64,000 bases of DNA from Pardosa pseudoannulata (taxonomy: Eukaryota; Arthropoda; Arachnida; Araneae; Lycosidae): assembly GCA_032207245.1 (NCBI GenBank), contig CM063498.1:91082848-91146847 (forward strand), in the 5' to 3' direction. The stretch's first letter is position 1; each line of letters opens with the position of its first letter. A program made the position numbers and the translations under genes. The notes below the pieces were generated by a model, which worked only from the letters and a program-made list of their open reading frames with translations, made no database searches and had not been told where the DNA came from. Positions 43,715 through 62,569 of the stretch are shown in pieces.

Positions 43715-46560
43715 TATATAATAGATATCGCCAAATCACTAAATTTCTCGACAGTTGTTTTCTATTGCTCTGTCAGTAAAATAACTGTAATACGAAGGGA
43801 AATTATTAAAAAATGCATATTTATAAATGGATGACTGCTTATTATTTTTAGCTCACTGAGTTTTTAAAAGAAGAAATAAAATAAATAATTTACGTATCTT
43901 TAATCTATTTATCACGCTGGGTGGTATTTCCATCTATGCATTCCTATGATTCTGATTCTTTCTACCTCCCAAGTTTTTACATAAAATTTCAAGGCATTCT
44001 GCTGATATTAATGACTATTTCATTTTAAGACTCATCTGAATTAGGAAAATTGTGTGACGAAAATGAGTAACGGAAGTGAGTGTCACATGACCTGGAATAG
44101 GCTCTAATAGTATCGCCAAGTTACTAAATTTGGGGATATAATCGCTTTCTGTTGCTCCCTGTCTGTGAAATAAATGTAATATGAAGGAAAAGTATTAAAA
44201 TATACATGTTTATATACGGATATCTGATTATTATTTTTTAGTTTCCTTCGTTTAAAAGAAAAAACAAAATAAATCATTCTTGTATCTTTAATCTATTTAT
44301 CACGTCTGGATGATATTTCCACCTATGCTTTCCCATGTGATTCTTATTCTTTCTACCTCCCAAGTTTTTACACAAAATTTCATGGCATTCTGTGGGTATT
44401 AATGACTAAGGCTCATTTTAAGACTCATCTTCATTGGGAAAATTTTGTGACGAAAATGGGTAACGGAATTGAGTGACGTGGAATAGGCGCTAATAATATC
44501 GCCAAATTACTAAATTTGGAGGTATAGTCGCTTTCTGTTTCTCCCTATCGAGGAAATAAATGTAATATGAAGGAAAGGTATTAAAAAAAGACAGTTTATA
44601 TACGAATGTCTCATTATTATTTTTAGTTGCCTTCGTTTAAAAGAACAAGCAAAATAAATCATTCTTATATCTTTAATCTATTTATCACGTCTGGATGATA
44701 TTTCCACCTATGATTTCCTATGTTTTCCTATTTCTTATTCTTTCTACTTCCCAAGTTTTTACACAAAATTTCTTGGCATTCTGTGGGTATTAATGACTAA
44801 CGCTCATTTTAAGACTCATCTGCATTAAGAAAATTTTGTGACGAAAATGGGTAACGGAAGTGAGTGACCTGGAATAGGCGCTAATAATATCGCCAAATTA
44901 CTAAATTTGGAGGTATAGTCGCTTTCTGTTTCTCCCTATCGAGGAAATAAATGTAATATGAAGGGAAAAAAATAAAACAAAAATGTTTATAAACGGATGT
45001 CTGATTATTATTTTTAGTTCACTTCGTTTAAAAGAACAAGTAAAAGAAACCCTTCCTGTATCTTTAATCTATTTATCACGTCTGGGTGGTATTTCCACCT
45101 ATGCTCTCCTATGTGATTCTGATTCTTTCTACCTCCCAAGTTTTTACACAAAATTTCATGGCATTCTGTGGGTATTAATGACAAAGGCTCATTTTAATGT
45201 ACATCTGCATTAGGAAAATTTTGTGACGAAAATGGGTAACGGAAGTGAGTGACCTGGAATAGGCGCTAATAATATCGCTAAATTACTAAATTTGGCGATA
45301 TAGTAGCTTCCTGTTGATTCTGTCAAGGAAATAAATGTAATATGAAGGGACAATATTAAAAAAGACATGTTTATAAACGGATGTCTGATTATTATTTTTA
45401 GTTCCCTTCGTTTAAAAGAACAAACAAAATAAATCATTCTTGTATCTTTAATCTATTTATCACGTCTGGATGATATCTCCACCTATGCTTTCCTATGTTT
45501 TCCTATTTCTTATTCTTTCTACTTCCCAAGTTTTTACACAAAATTTCATGGCATTCTGTGGGTATTAATAACTAAGACTCATTTTAAGGCTCATCTGCAT
45601 TAGAAAAATTTTGTGATGAAAATGGTAACGAAAGTGAGTGACCTGGAATAGGCGCTAATAATATCGCCAAGTTACTAAATTTGGCGATATAATCGCTTTC
45701 TGTTGCTCCCAGTCGATGAAATAAATGTAATATGAAGGAAAAGTATTAAAAAATACATATTTATATACGGATGTTTGATTATTATTTTTAATTCCCTTCG
45801 TTTAAAAGAACAAACAAAATTAATCATTCTTATATCTTTAATCTATTTATCACGTCTTGATGATATCTCCACCTATGCTTTCCTATGTCTTCCTATTTCT
45901 TATTCTTTCTACCTCCCAAGTTTTTACACAAAATTGCATGGCATTCTGTGGGTATTAATGACTAACGCTCATTTTAAGACTCATCTGCATTAAGAAAATT
46001 TTGTGATGAAAATGGGTAATGGAAGTGGGTGACCTGGAATAGGAGCTAATAATATCGCCAAGTTACTAAATTTGGCGATATGATCGCTTTCTGTTGCTCC
46101 CAGTCGATGAAATAAATGTAATATGAAGGAAAAGTATTAAAAAATACATGTTTATATACGGATGTCTGATTATTATTTTTAGTTCCCTTCGTTTAAAAGA
46201 ACAAACAAAATAAATCATTCCTGTACCTTTAATCTATTTATCACTATCTATTATGTTTGGATAATATTTCCACCAATGCTTTCCCATATGATTCTACTTC
46301 TTTCTACCTCCCATGTTTTTATACAAAATGTCAAGGCATTCTGTGGGTAATGATGTCTATTTCATTTTAAGACTCATCTGCATTAATAAAATTGTGTGGC
46401 GAAAGTGGGTAATGGATGTGAGGTCACTTGACTGGAATAGGCTCTAATAATATCTCCAAGTTACCAAATTTGGCGATATATTTGCTTTTCTTTGCTCCCT
46501 GTCAATGAATTTAATGTAACATGAAGAAAAAGTAATGAAAAATACATATTTCTATATTGA
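43715..46560. repeat. tandem array of about 388-bp units
   Basis: Anchor ctggaataggcgctaataat recurs near 44092, 44477, 44869, 45252, 45645, 46032 and 46431, spaced 383-399 bases apart. A partial unit lies near 43728. Most units carry tatcgccaa..ttggcgata, a 9-bp stem hairpin. Read-through frames of about 70 codons in several units (for example at 44983 and 45775) reflect the repeat, not a gene. Confidence 0.92.
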
Positions 46561-46790
46561 TGTTTGTTTTAGTTATAAGTTTAGCTATAAGTTTTAGTTC
46601 ACTTTGTTTTAAAGGACACACTCTACAAATATAAACCTATGTGTTTCTGATACCTAATGAATTTCTTTGATTCCACTCCAAGTTTGTACACAAAATTTTG
46701 AACATCCTGTATATTTCATCTTTCAATAATTTAAGCCACTTTAGAAGTAGATTTACCTTTCCATCCTTCTTCGAATGAAGCATATAAATG

Positions 46791-47440
46791 CAGTAGAGTC
46801 TCTATAATTTGAGTGTTGGTTATTCAAGTTTCCCATAAATCCGAGTTAAATATAACTTAGTAAAATAATAATAATAATTAATAAATAAATTTATTTATTT
46901 CAGAAAAAATGAAGAACAGGTGAAAATATTACTATATTTGTTTTCTATTGTTGTTTGACCGGCCTCGTGTTCACTGCACACGCCGAAGCTATCAGAAGAA
47001 ATCCTCCCTCTTAAAGAAAACGGTTTTTGTATTCTTCTCAGGGTATGTGTATGGGGTTAGGGGCTAAAATCGTGCTGTTTTAACTTGGAGAAAAAGTTAT
47101 TCAACAGTATTTCCTCCATTCCCTTTTTTCCTCTGCTCCAAACGTATCTTCCTACATTCTAAAAAAATGTTTAGTTGTGCAGATTGCAGTTCTATTAGTT
47201 CAGTATATTAGTACGTGGAATTTAAGTCACCTCGGTAAGATTTTTTTTTAATTCTGTTAATAGAATAGTTGTTAGAATAGATGTTTTTCCATGATGGATC
47301 CTACGAAAAGGAAAAGGATGTCCGTTCCATTAAAAAGTGAAATTAGAAGCATTAACTCCTTAACGCATTTGCCAGTGTCTGACTCGAGCAAAATTCAAAA
47401 TAAACATGTAATCAAATCGTTTACACTTTTTTTGTATAAC
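46791..47440 (+). pseudogene. Tigger/pogo-like DNA transposon relic
   Basis: cagtagagtctctataattt at 46791, followed by a cataaatccgagtt block, resembles the TIR and subterminal sequence of pogo/Tigger elements. About 500 bases downstream, an ATG at 47294 opens a frame starting MDPTKRKRMSVPLKSEIRSI. That looks like the N-terminal CENP-B-type DNA-binding region of Tigger transposases. The frame degenerates within 50 codons, and no DDE domain or right TIR was found. Confidence 0.5.
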
Positions 47441-48267
47441 AATTTTTTTATATATAAATTTTACCCTATTTCCTGCTCTCTAGTCCCCATTCCCATTTCC
47501 TGATCCCTATGAGGAGACGTGGCACCTAGGAGGTAGCATCTCTATATCCATGGTAAGTAATTAGATATGTGGCCGCATTAACAATACAGCTTCAGACTCA
47601 AGTTTTAACAATGAAAAAAATATACATCCAGGACAATTTTAAAATACATATTCATGTAATACATATACTATAGGGGATAGATTATACAAACATTTTTTTC
47701 CTCTTTTTCACTCTTTAAAAATAGTGACAAAAATACATAGATACACAATTACAATACATAATAGAGTTTTCAGAGGGTTTTTTTTTTAAATTTAATTATC
47801 CCCTTTACAAAGGCCTTGAGCTTGGTTTAATACATGATGGTAGAACGGTATTGGCTCGAGGCCTGCGAAAATTGATTACGATGTCACAGTCAAGCAGGTT
47901 CATTATGTTAGATTCTTACTCTTCAAACATGAACACATAGTTCCTTGGATAAGCTTTATTGATCTTGATTAAATATGCAACAATTATTTACAGCATAGCA
48001 TGGTACTCTAGCCACCAATTCGTATCAACCGCTACAGCATCTACGTGCTCAATACATCATACAGTTAAAGTTACTAATAATACAAGAGTCATAGTTACAG
48101 TTACAATATATACAGGCAATAGCACATGGAGGTAATAATAATAGATATTTATACAATAATTAGATATGTTGCACATTAATTCTTCATTCTTAACAGTAAA
48201 AATCCTACTGAAGAAGTTTAATGCTAAATTTTTAACTTCCCTTATCGGGGCCGCTTTGATGTTACTA
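47441..48267. other. gene-free stretch
   Basis: No supported feature. A tttattgatc (reverse aataaa) near 47958 may belong to an old element. Confidence 0.45.
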
Positions 48268-49329
48268 TCCCCTATATAATAATAGCCTAAGTTATCTGTC
48301 CGTCTGTCCTCGAATTTATGAAGCGGTTGGACCTGGAATGGATAGAGGCATCCCTATTGGATTCTTGATGAGTTAGGGCTAGCAAAATTCAAAGCGAGTA
48401 AAGTTTATCTTCTCCTAAACTATCAATCAGATTCTTAAATAAAGTATTATAAATATGCTTCTTATTACAGCAAAAAATACTGTCGTCTTTAAAACGTTCG
48501 AAATCCACCCTTCCCCCCTTTTTTGAGCGTTTAATGTCATTTTTTGAAGCCTTATTTTCCCCTTAGCACTCTAATGTTTCTAATCATGGATCTTGTTGGT
48601 GCTTAAACATTTAAATTTGCTTGCAGCTTGCGTGCGTGGCGTGCTTGCAGCGTCTTTGAAATCTGGCGAGGGGATCGTAACTCAACAAAATTGATACATA
48701 AACAAAAACAACATTTTGAGGAAAAATTTTACAAAAATTGAATATTTTTAAATCTAATTGAATTAACAAACGGAAACACATAACATTCATACTAAATAGA
48801 CTGTTTTAATCACAAATTAAATAAATATGTGATTTTATCACAAATTTGTGATTTAGTGTAAATTGTAAAATTAATTTAATTAAAAGAAACTGTATTTTGT
48901 ATTGAAATTGTAAAATTGAAAATTTTTTTATCTCTTATTTTCCTCGGTTAAGAGCAGGCGATTAAATTTATCCATTTATCACGTAATAAATACGTAAAAA
49001 TAACATTTTTTCAAGCATTATGACGTCATTCCTTTAACCATCTCATTTGATCATTTCTTATTTTAAATTATTTAAATATCGTCTGCTTTATTTTCATACG
49101 TTTTATCACTGAACTTAGATATAACGTAAATAATTTTCTTTTATGTTTGTCTTAAATAATAGATTAGGCACATATGTGATAATTTTAAATTTAATCATCG
49201 ACTATTTTTTGTTGTAAGATAGTTCTCGGCCAAAAAAGAAAACTTTTTTTTACCTGCCTCATAGGGTACTTTAAACTTCTGTAAAATTAAAACTTTTACT
49301 GATCCCGAAATTAAAGCGCTTTATGTTAG
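48268..49329 (+). mobile_element. Helitron-like non-autonomous element, family 2, copy 3 (longest)
   Basis: It begins TCCCCTATATAATAATAG preceded by A and shares gttatctgtccgtctgtcct and ttatcttctcctaaactatc with the other copies. Near its 3' end the usual palindrome is replaced by a different perfect one, taaagcgcttta (49312-49323), then tgTTAG and T. 1062 bp, non-coding. Confidence 0.7.
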
Positions 49330-49904
49330 TGTATTAAGATGTAAGATACCATGGAGAATTAAGTATTATCCTGGATGTTTTGTTCTTGTGATCTGACGGA
49401 TCAGGGAATTTATCATTCGGGAATTTATCAATAACTTTGCTGCAAATATTTTCTACTGTTTGCCATTCATGATTATATACCCATTATGTACATACGTAAA
49501 CGGCTTCTCACTTATCTAAAAATAAAACTGCGTTTTCTCTCCAGATAAAAGATCTGTCTTTCGATTTCTGACTAACTGCATTTTAAAAGTGGCCAAACTG
49601 AAAAAAAAAGTAACAGGCTTTAAATTTCCGTAATGTAGGCTGCAGCATATGCCCTTTTACCAGGAAAGTCCCATGTGCTGATATTTAGGTTCCCGGAGTA
49701 ATGTGAAACACACCCCCTCGACACACCTACCCCTAAAAGTGACGTCACATACTGCTTTCCGAAATGTCAAAGAGTGAAGCAGCCCCAGCTGACAGCGAAA
49801 TCAATACCAGCCTCTTATTACAAACGCACGTAACCGTTTCTGAATCATACAATATCCAGGCACCATGAGGGAAATTAAATAACATTGTGAAACTATTTCT
49901 GTAC
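49330..49904. other. gene-free stretch with one CRE site
   Basis: A perfect tgacgtca lies at about 49740-49747 in a less AT-rich patch (49680-49850). No coding frame was recognised beside it. Confidence 0.45.
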
Positions 49905-55660
<5,756 letters not shown>

Positions 55661-55734
55661 ACGCAAGGAAAGCCAATAATGGAAAGATTTCACTTAATAA
55701 ATACAGGATTTCCGTAGTGAAACACAGGAACTGA

Positions 55735-55925
55735 GCTAGTTCATACGTAAAACCTGGAAAAAGTGCTATTAATGTTGCCAAGTCACTAAATTTGGCGATA
55801 TAAATGCTTTCTGTTGATCCCTGCTGATGGAATAAATGTAATAGGAAGAAAAAGTATTACGAAATACATATTTCTAACGGATGTCTGGTTATTATTTTTA
55901 GTTCACTTTATCTATAAGTAAATAA
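55735..55925. repeat. orphan partial unit of the 388-bp array family
   Basis: The run from acctggaaaaagtgctatta through aaatttggcgatataaatgc to ggttattatttttagttcac matches the 388-bp units at 43.7-46.5 kb. It lies just beyond the 340-bp satellite. Confidence 0.8.
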
Positions 55926-55964
55926 TAATGTGTGGCAACATTCTTCATCGTTTATCTTCCTGAC

Positions 55965-56506
55965 ATTTGTCGATTATAACTGTGATCGAAAAGCGCCAAG
56001 AAAAAATAACGCAAAATTTTAAAAATATATTCAAGAGCATAAACCTTACTTGGTTCTTTGCACATATTCAACTGCTGGTCACAGTATCTTAATGACGTCA
56101 GCTCTTCTGTCCAACAATAAATGAATCGTAACGCTTGCAAACATGTGATTTTTAAAGCAGTGAACCAGTTGTCGGCACGAAGATCTTTCTTTTTCTGTCA
56201 ATTTTTTACGTTACATCTGTATATGATTTCTTCTCTGGTATACAGTTTTATCTGACCATTTTCGGGGGTTCAGTGGATGGTTAAATTCCTCTGTTAGAAA
56301 GAATAGTATCATTTTGTTTTCACTCGTCGGTAATTCAAAAATCATCAATATTTTTACTTCCTAACATAAGAGCTAATTTTTTTTTTCAAAATCATAGTAC
56401 GCGGAATTTTAAATTAAATCATATGCTATATAATTTGACGATTTATATCGCCAAATTGGCGAAATTTTTTCTTGGCGCTTTTTGGTCACCGTTATAACCG
56501 ACAAAT
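55965..56506. mobile_element. TIR element with 43-bp inverted repeats
   Basis: Inverted repeats at 55965-56007 and 56464-56506 differ at 4 of 43 positions (start atttgtcgrttataac, end agcgccaagaaaaaat). The interior holds the palindrome tcgccaaattggcga near 56448. No target duplication could be read and no transposase is encoded. Confidence 0.75.
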
Positions 56507-57091
56507 AGCGTCCCCCTCCTTTATTAACTGTTTTCTAACATTTCAGTATGTAACTTCTAGAATGTAAAACTTTATTCCATCAAAGCAAAATCGAGAGTGA
56601 TAGGATAAACATACTTGTTAACAGTGATTAGTTTTTTACTAGAAATGGAAGCCGGAAAAATTAATTAGGTTAAAAATAGTATCTTTCATTCGGTATTTTC
56701 CGTCTGCAGTCACCTAAAAATCTCCCTCGAAGAACGAGAACAGTCACTTTAGAGCAGATGTCTTCATCCTGAGTTCCGCGGACAGGGGTTCTGCAAGTCA
56801 TGACTATTTGTTTAGACAATACATTACTATTTCAAGGTACAAAGTAAAATATCACTATTTTGAATATACAGAGTAAAACTGAAGACACTCTTTTAAAATT
56901 GAAGATTTAGGATGATTGCATTTTGAAAGGTATTATTGCATGCTTTCCTAATTTTCGTAATAACCGTAAAAATGTAAAAACTAGTTTTATCCAACATTTA
57001 TCAGGTCTGCAAAAAACATTTCTTAAATATTCTACTCTAAAAAATAAAATAAAATAAAATAAATTGCCTTGAATCCAAAATTTTTTTAAGA
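56507..57091. other. gene-free stretch
   Basis: No supported feature except an ataaaataaa run near 57040. Confidence 0.5.
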
Positions 57092-57263
57092 TTGGACGAA
57101 AGATGGCAGAATTGCAGGGCTCTGCATTTCGTTAGAGTAATCCGTATGTTTGGATTCGTTCTGTTGGTATGGCTGTTTGTAGCAGTTCGGAATCAGCTTT
57201 AAGCAGTAGGTCCCGGTTTCATTAGTCCTAGAAACAATAGACCGTAGTGCACCAAACCAAACC
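57092..57263 (+). mobile_element. tRNA-derived SINE, diverged copy
   Basis: The head (gacgaaagatggcagaattg) and B-box area are strongly mutated. The body (agcagttcggaatcagcttt, aagcagtaggtcccggtttc) and the accaaaccaaacc tail remain clear. Confidence 0.8.
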
Positions 57264-57265
57264 TT

Positions 57266-57876
57266 CTCAGGATTGTCAAATCTCCGAGCTCCAAATTTAA
57301 AATAAAAAAAGTTTAACAACAAATTGATATAACCTGCGACATTCAATTGAAACTAAAATTTAGTCACGTTGATGATATTCAGTTTTAGATTGATATTAGA
57401 AAAGTATAACCTGAAATTGGTGAAGGAGCTGTGAAACTTCTAATGTCATTTATTTCAACCTATGTGAGAGAAAATTCTGTCTCTTCTTACTCTTCGACTA
57501 AACAAAATACAGAAACATATTGGAGGCTGAAGAGGACATTAGGTTGTAGATTTTAACAATTATTCTAGACGTAAATATACTTTCGCAAATAATATCACAC
57601 CCAAATCATTAAGAGTATTTTCTTTTTATTATTGCTGTTGATTATTACTCATGTAATATATTTTAAAAAAACCATTAGCTACCATACCATTCAATATCTA
57701 ATTATTCTACCATCATTCAATATCTAGTTGTTTGTATTGTGATAAAATAAAAGTGTAATAATTATTTTGTAAATTTGAGTAAGATAAAGATTTGATATCC
57801 TATATTTTTTAGTCTTTGAAAAGGGTTTGCTCAAAAAGTTTCTCGAATAGTAAAAGGTAGAATATTCTTGCTTTAG
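57266..57876. other. gene-free stretch
   Basis: No supported feature. Confidence 0.5.
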
Positions 57877-58505
57877 CCCTCCGAGTGGAACACACCGAGG
57901 AAAAAAGTCTCCGAAAAATACGCTAAAGTTTTATTGTGTCAGTGACCAAAGTGTTCTATGATTTTTTACTTCACCCTTTGTCGATTAGATTGGAATACGG
58001 GAAAATCACCCTTGTTATTGTCCCTTTACTTCCGGTTATAAATAGATATATAAATAGACATTATAGATTGTTTATTTTTAATACATATAAAGCTTGTCAA
58101 GTCTCGAAGATCATCCCATAAGAAATAATGGGTTCTAAAAGTACGAAAAAATATATTTTTTATGAGAATTATTTATATTTTTTTACGAAAGTCATCCAAG
58201 ATATTTAAGTGGTGCAATGAGAGATACATCTGTTACAGCTAACGAAATACTTCGAAATAAGGATTGACAAAGCCATGAGAAGCTATCAGCGTCTTTGTGC
58301 TCAGGGAGTAGGGGTGCATCCCTCAATAAATGTCAGTCAAAGAGGGGTGCAGTTCCTAAACAATTGACCTGACCCTCCTACCTCAAAACTCCATGGAGGA
58401 AAGCGCTATCAGAAATGTACAATACATCCATTTTCGGAATGTTTTTGCAGGTCGAAAATTGTACGTAACAACCTGCGGAATTGTACGTGCGAACCGCTTA
58501 GAGGG
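57877..58505. mobile_element. MITE with ccctcygagtgg ends and 4-bp TSD, copy B
   Basis: Second copy of the 40645-41266 element, 629 bp. Ends ccctccgagtggaacaca and, inward from the right, ccctctaagcggttcgca. The TSD ttag is at 57873-57876 and 58506-58509. A different 4-bp duplication from copy A confirms the boundaries. Confidence 0.88.
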
Positions 58506-58509
58506 TTAG

Positions 58510-58930
58510 ACAATGCACCGTTTCACCTTTCAAACAACAAATCTATCTTCTCACCTACTGATTCTAACTTAAGGGATAAAAGACAAACAGATTACCATCA
58601 CTGATAAAAGCAATAAATTTAGGCTCACAGCCAGCGTTGACGTCCCTAGAACAGGCATCGACACGAAATGTACGTTAGGACAATCCTTTTTACTTCCTTG
58701 TATGAAGTAAAGTCACTTTAGAGGAATGTACCTTTTCACCTCTCAAATGACAAATTTTTCTTCTCACCTACTGGCTCTGAATCAAGGAGCAACAGACAAG
58801 CAGATGACCATCACTGATAAAAGCAAAAAAGGCTCACTGCCAGTGGTGACGGTCCCTAGAACTGATATCGACGTTAAACGTACGTTAGGAGCATCATTTT
58901 TTCATCCTTGTATAGAGTCAAGAAAGTACT
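58510..58930. repeat. 212-bp tandem duplication
   Basis: Units 58510-58722 and 58723-58930 share ccttttcacctctcaaa-type, ttctcacctactg, ccatcactgataaaagcaa, gtccctagaac and cgtacgttagga blocks. An open frame over the second unit (58726-58992) has no recognised domain. Confidence 0.75.
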
Positions 58931-61209
58931 GTAATCGCGTAAATTTTCGGTTCTCAGATTTCAACAGAAATATCCATTTTGGCAATCTTTGAATCCATTT
59001 TGCTGGATGAAGATGGTGCGATGCTTCTATGTTTCGTGTGACTCCATTGCGTACGCATGTATTTCGCATAACTCAATGATTAGCCTTAAATGTTAAAATC
59101 TTGTATTTGGAATATTTATTTTTTCTAAGTTACAAATTTCGAATGCTATTTTGCAGGTAAGTGTACTTATACTTTTTTACTTGTTGCATATAATTTGTGT
59201 TTTTAAAATGGTATAGCTTTTCATAACAAAACTAAATAATTTTTAATAAGGTTAAACACAAATTAATGGTTTTAGTAAAAATTTATTCTAAACAGAGCAA
59301 AAACCTTTTTCATTTTATATTAGACTTGCTTTAGAGGATGCTGTCAACTAAAAGATTTATTAAAAAATTGTTGGTCTGTACAAAAATATATGATTACCTG
59401 AGCGTGGGTGAGGGAATCCTCAGCTTGATGCAGGCTCAATAAACAAAGTCGAAGCTTATAACTGAGAGAGATTAATATCTATATTTTTAAAACGCAAAGA
59501 TTTTTCTTTCTGTAATCCGTGAAAGGAACTACTGCATCAATCTTTCCAATTTCTGTTTTCAATAAAGAATATTTGTTAATAGATGACAGTTCGTCTGCAA
59601 ATTGTAGTAGTAACGTATGTAATCGTAGTAGCAGTAGCTACGGTACGTAGACTTTCGTTTTTAATGAAGTAATTGGCCTTAATTAGCGGAAATGTGAAAT
59701 TAAAGTTTACATATCTTCGCGTATTTATCACGCCTGAGAGCAGACGCATAATATAGTGTTTCTCTGCATATAGCGGCATCCAGTATACAAGTGTGTTTAC
59801 TTCTCGCTTGAAGAGTTTATGTTGATATTTTTTTCAGAGAACAAACCACTATTTTTCTATGTATTTTATAGAAGTTCAAACCTGTATCAAGTGATGAAAA
59901 TTGCTCGTTTCGAGATGTTTCAGTTTGTATTTACAACACTGAAAAGATGCATCCTAAACTTAGACTGCAAACTGTAGAAATCGTGAAATGTTGAGGCCAA
60001 ACATACATTTCAAATATAGTTTTATAAAAATTTTATTGTTGGTGGTGAGTCTTATAGATTATCAGTTTGTACCTCAGAAGATAAGCAAAATAACTAACCA
60101 TGCTTAGGCCATATTAAAACAACTTTTTTAACAAATCTTTATAATATTTACAAATTTAACTGCTATTCCACTTATCTCCCTGAACACCTAGACAAACTAA
60201 AGTTTACACTCAGTCATTTTCACTAGATGAAGGAACATTAACGCCTTGATAACCAGTAACTGATAACTGAACGGGATCACTGCCAAAAGTATGAACAGGT
60301 GCTGTCGCAGTTGTAAGCATTTACTTATGAATGTTTAAATGGAAGCATTTAAAATATCTTTTTGACTATGCTAGAAATAATATTCGAATTCACCTCAATG
60401 CGCTATGCGGAAACAGTAGTTACTTCCGGATTGAAAGGATAAATTTAATATTTCAGATTGTAACGTAGTATACAACTTAGTAGCATTAAAACAACCCTCA
60501 CTTCACAATGTCATTCAGGGATTTCGGCAAGCAGTGAAGTCAGATTTTAGGGTTCCTTGACTCCTAAAATTGGCGATCGTAATGGCGAAATCCCAACCTG
60601 ATGAAAAGGAGATTATTTTCTCTTTGTATTGACATTTTGCCTAACAGTTTGAGTTTATATTTGTCTCCTTTACTTGTTCATTTAATCTGTCTAAATGATG
60701 CATTTCACATTGTTACTTTTAACAAAATATCCATCGTTAATCTGTTTGCTTCCTCTTTATTAATATAACCAGAGGCATTCGCGACAAAGACACATTTTTG
60801 GAAACACACACACACGCGCAAAAATAATTATATACATATAGTAGTTGACCAAATTATTACGGGCAATACTCAGATTTTTGTATTTTCTAGTTTAACTGAA
60901 TTGTTGAACAAATAGTTGGTTTTAGGTCTAGTAGGAATTTTTTATTTATAAGATGTGTTATTGAGACCATATAAACAATATAAGTAGGTGACACTATTTA
61001 TTACGAGAAGGTAAAACATTTGTGTCGCAATATAGTATAAAATGCAAAGCCAACACAAGTAAGGCACTAAAAAAGGGGTGAAGTACGCAGACAGCTGTTT
61101 CAGGGTCTCGAAAGACCAATTTTCTTAATGTGAGTTAACTTTGTGGCTTAAACAAAACGCACTGAGTTGGCTCAGTTTGCGTTTTTAAAAGTAATCAATG
61201 ATGCTCGCC
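58931..61209. other. gene-free stretch
   Basis: No supported coding frame. The part from about 60840 may be the decayed 5' region of the Tc1 fragment that follows. Confidence 0.45.
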
Positions 61210-61487
61210 GTACGGGTAAAGAGGAAGGTAAAAGGCTTTGGAAATAATTTCAAACAAACGGAATGTGCACAAAAGTCACAGGGGAGGGAGCGTTCACAAT
61301 ACGACGCCTGCAGAAGATAGGTACATAGTGCTATTGACAAAAAGGAACCGGTGCAATACAGCTACTACAGTAGAAAATCTTTCAGTTACTGGGAGGCAAA
61401 TATCTTTAAAAAAACTATAGTCAAACGTCTGCATCAAATAGGATTGTACACCCACTGTTCTGTTGTGTGCATCGCATTGTCTAGTCG
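61210..61487 (+). pseudogene. Tc1-like transposase N-terminal fragment
   Basis: One frame encodes TTPAEDRYIVLLTKRNR, then TGRQISLKK. After a frameshift near 61415, IVKRLHQIGLYTHCSVVCIA follows. These are the second helix-turn-helix and linker of a Tc1-type transposase, of a different lineage from 19739-20779. The DDE domain and TIRs are absent. Confidence 0.75.
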
Positions 61488-62355
61488 TGTGTCTCCATCT
61501 GTATTGACATATGATGATGATAATTGCCTTTTTTTTCTCTTTTATAGGCTCAGCACAAAATCATCATTTTGCCCCTTGAACCTTTTACAAAACCTTCTGA
61601 ATTTTAGAGCCCAATAAATTATCTTTATTCTAATGCCCTAGAATTCTGAAATTATTTTATTTCACTTGGCATCAGAACGCACTTACTTTTTCCTCACTAT
61701 ATGGTCATTCGTGACTCGTCCTTATGAAGTCTCCATAAGGTAGTAATGGATTTTGCAACCAGACAAACAGTAACACGTAGTTTTGTGATACTGTGTCAAA
61801 TGTTCTTAAAGATGCACGCTTCATCACTATGAAAGATTCTTTGAATCACGGCAGTAATAAATACAATAAATGTCATACTGGTCCAGCCTCATGTTTATTC
61901 TGCGATGTATGCGCTTCCCATGCCGTTGAAAGAGGTCACAGAGACACCATCCATGATGAAAGAAATCCATGACACATTAATCTAGTGTTTGATTCTCTTC
62001 TCAAGGAAATCTTACTGTAACTGCACCCCAGGGAGACCTTAGACGAACTAACTTTTGCTTACTAAAATACTTCTTTAGAAATTAATTCTTTAGAGCATAA
62101 TTCTTTAAGCATAATTGTAAAATTTACAACAATTATATTGATTAGTTCCGAATTCCAATATTTTAAAACGTAGTATTTACTTGACTATGGTCTGCAACAG
62201 TCAGATTCCTGTAATATCTGACTCATTGCAGTCGTTTCTTCTTCATGGCCTCGGTGAGAAGTGATTTCTTAATACTTTGACCACGAATGATCCATCTCCT
62301 TTTGAAAACCTCTTCAGTGGCGGGGTGAGCCATGGCCCTTCCGTAGAATTGAATT

Positions 62356-62538
62356 TCAGGTAGCCCTCTTCTTGGACAGACTTCTCCAGTTTTTTAATCT
62401 GAGGACCTTCAGATCTGTTTCAAGTATCTTGATCCACCGGATCCTTGGTCTTCCACTTTTTCGGGCTCCAGTTGGTTTAGCGTTAAAAATCATTTTGGTG
62501 TCAAGGTCATTTTCCATTCTGATCTCATGTTTTCCCAT
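62356..62538 (-). pseudogene. LINE-type C-terminal fragment (GRPRIRW motif)
   Basis: The minus-strand frame reads AKPTGARKSGRPRIRWIKIL, then ETDLKVL and NWRSLSKKRA. The GRPR.RW..D.L...NWR..A.DR pattern is the C-terminal tail often seen after reverse transcriptase in non-LTR retrotransposon proteins. No RT motif is left. Confidence 0.6.
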
Positions 62539-62569
62539 TTCAGTCTTTAAACTGAAATATATTCTATAA

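Noticed and set aside
43715..46560. CRISPR-like repeat array
   Set aside because: Units of about 388 bp are homologous along their whole length. There are no short repeats with unique spacers, and the context is eukaryotic.
55952..56140. 62-residue protein on the minus strand
   Set aside because: It overlaps the left 43-bp TIR of a non-coding element and has no recognisable motif.
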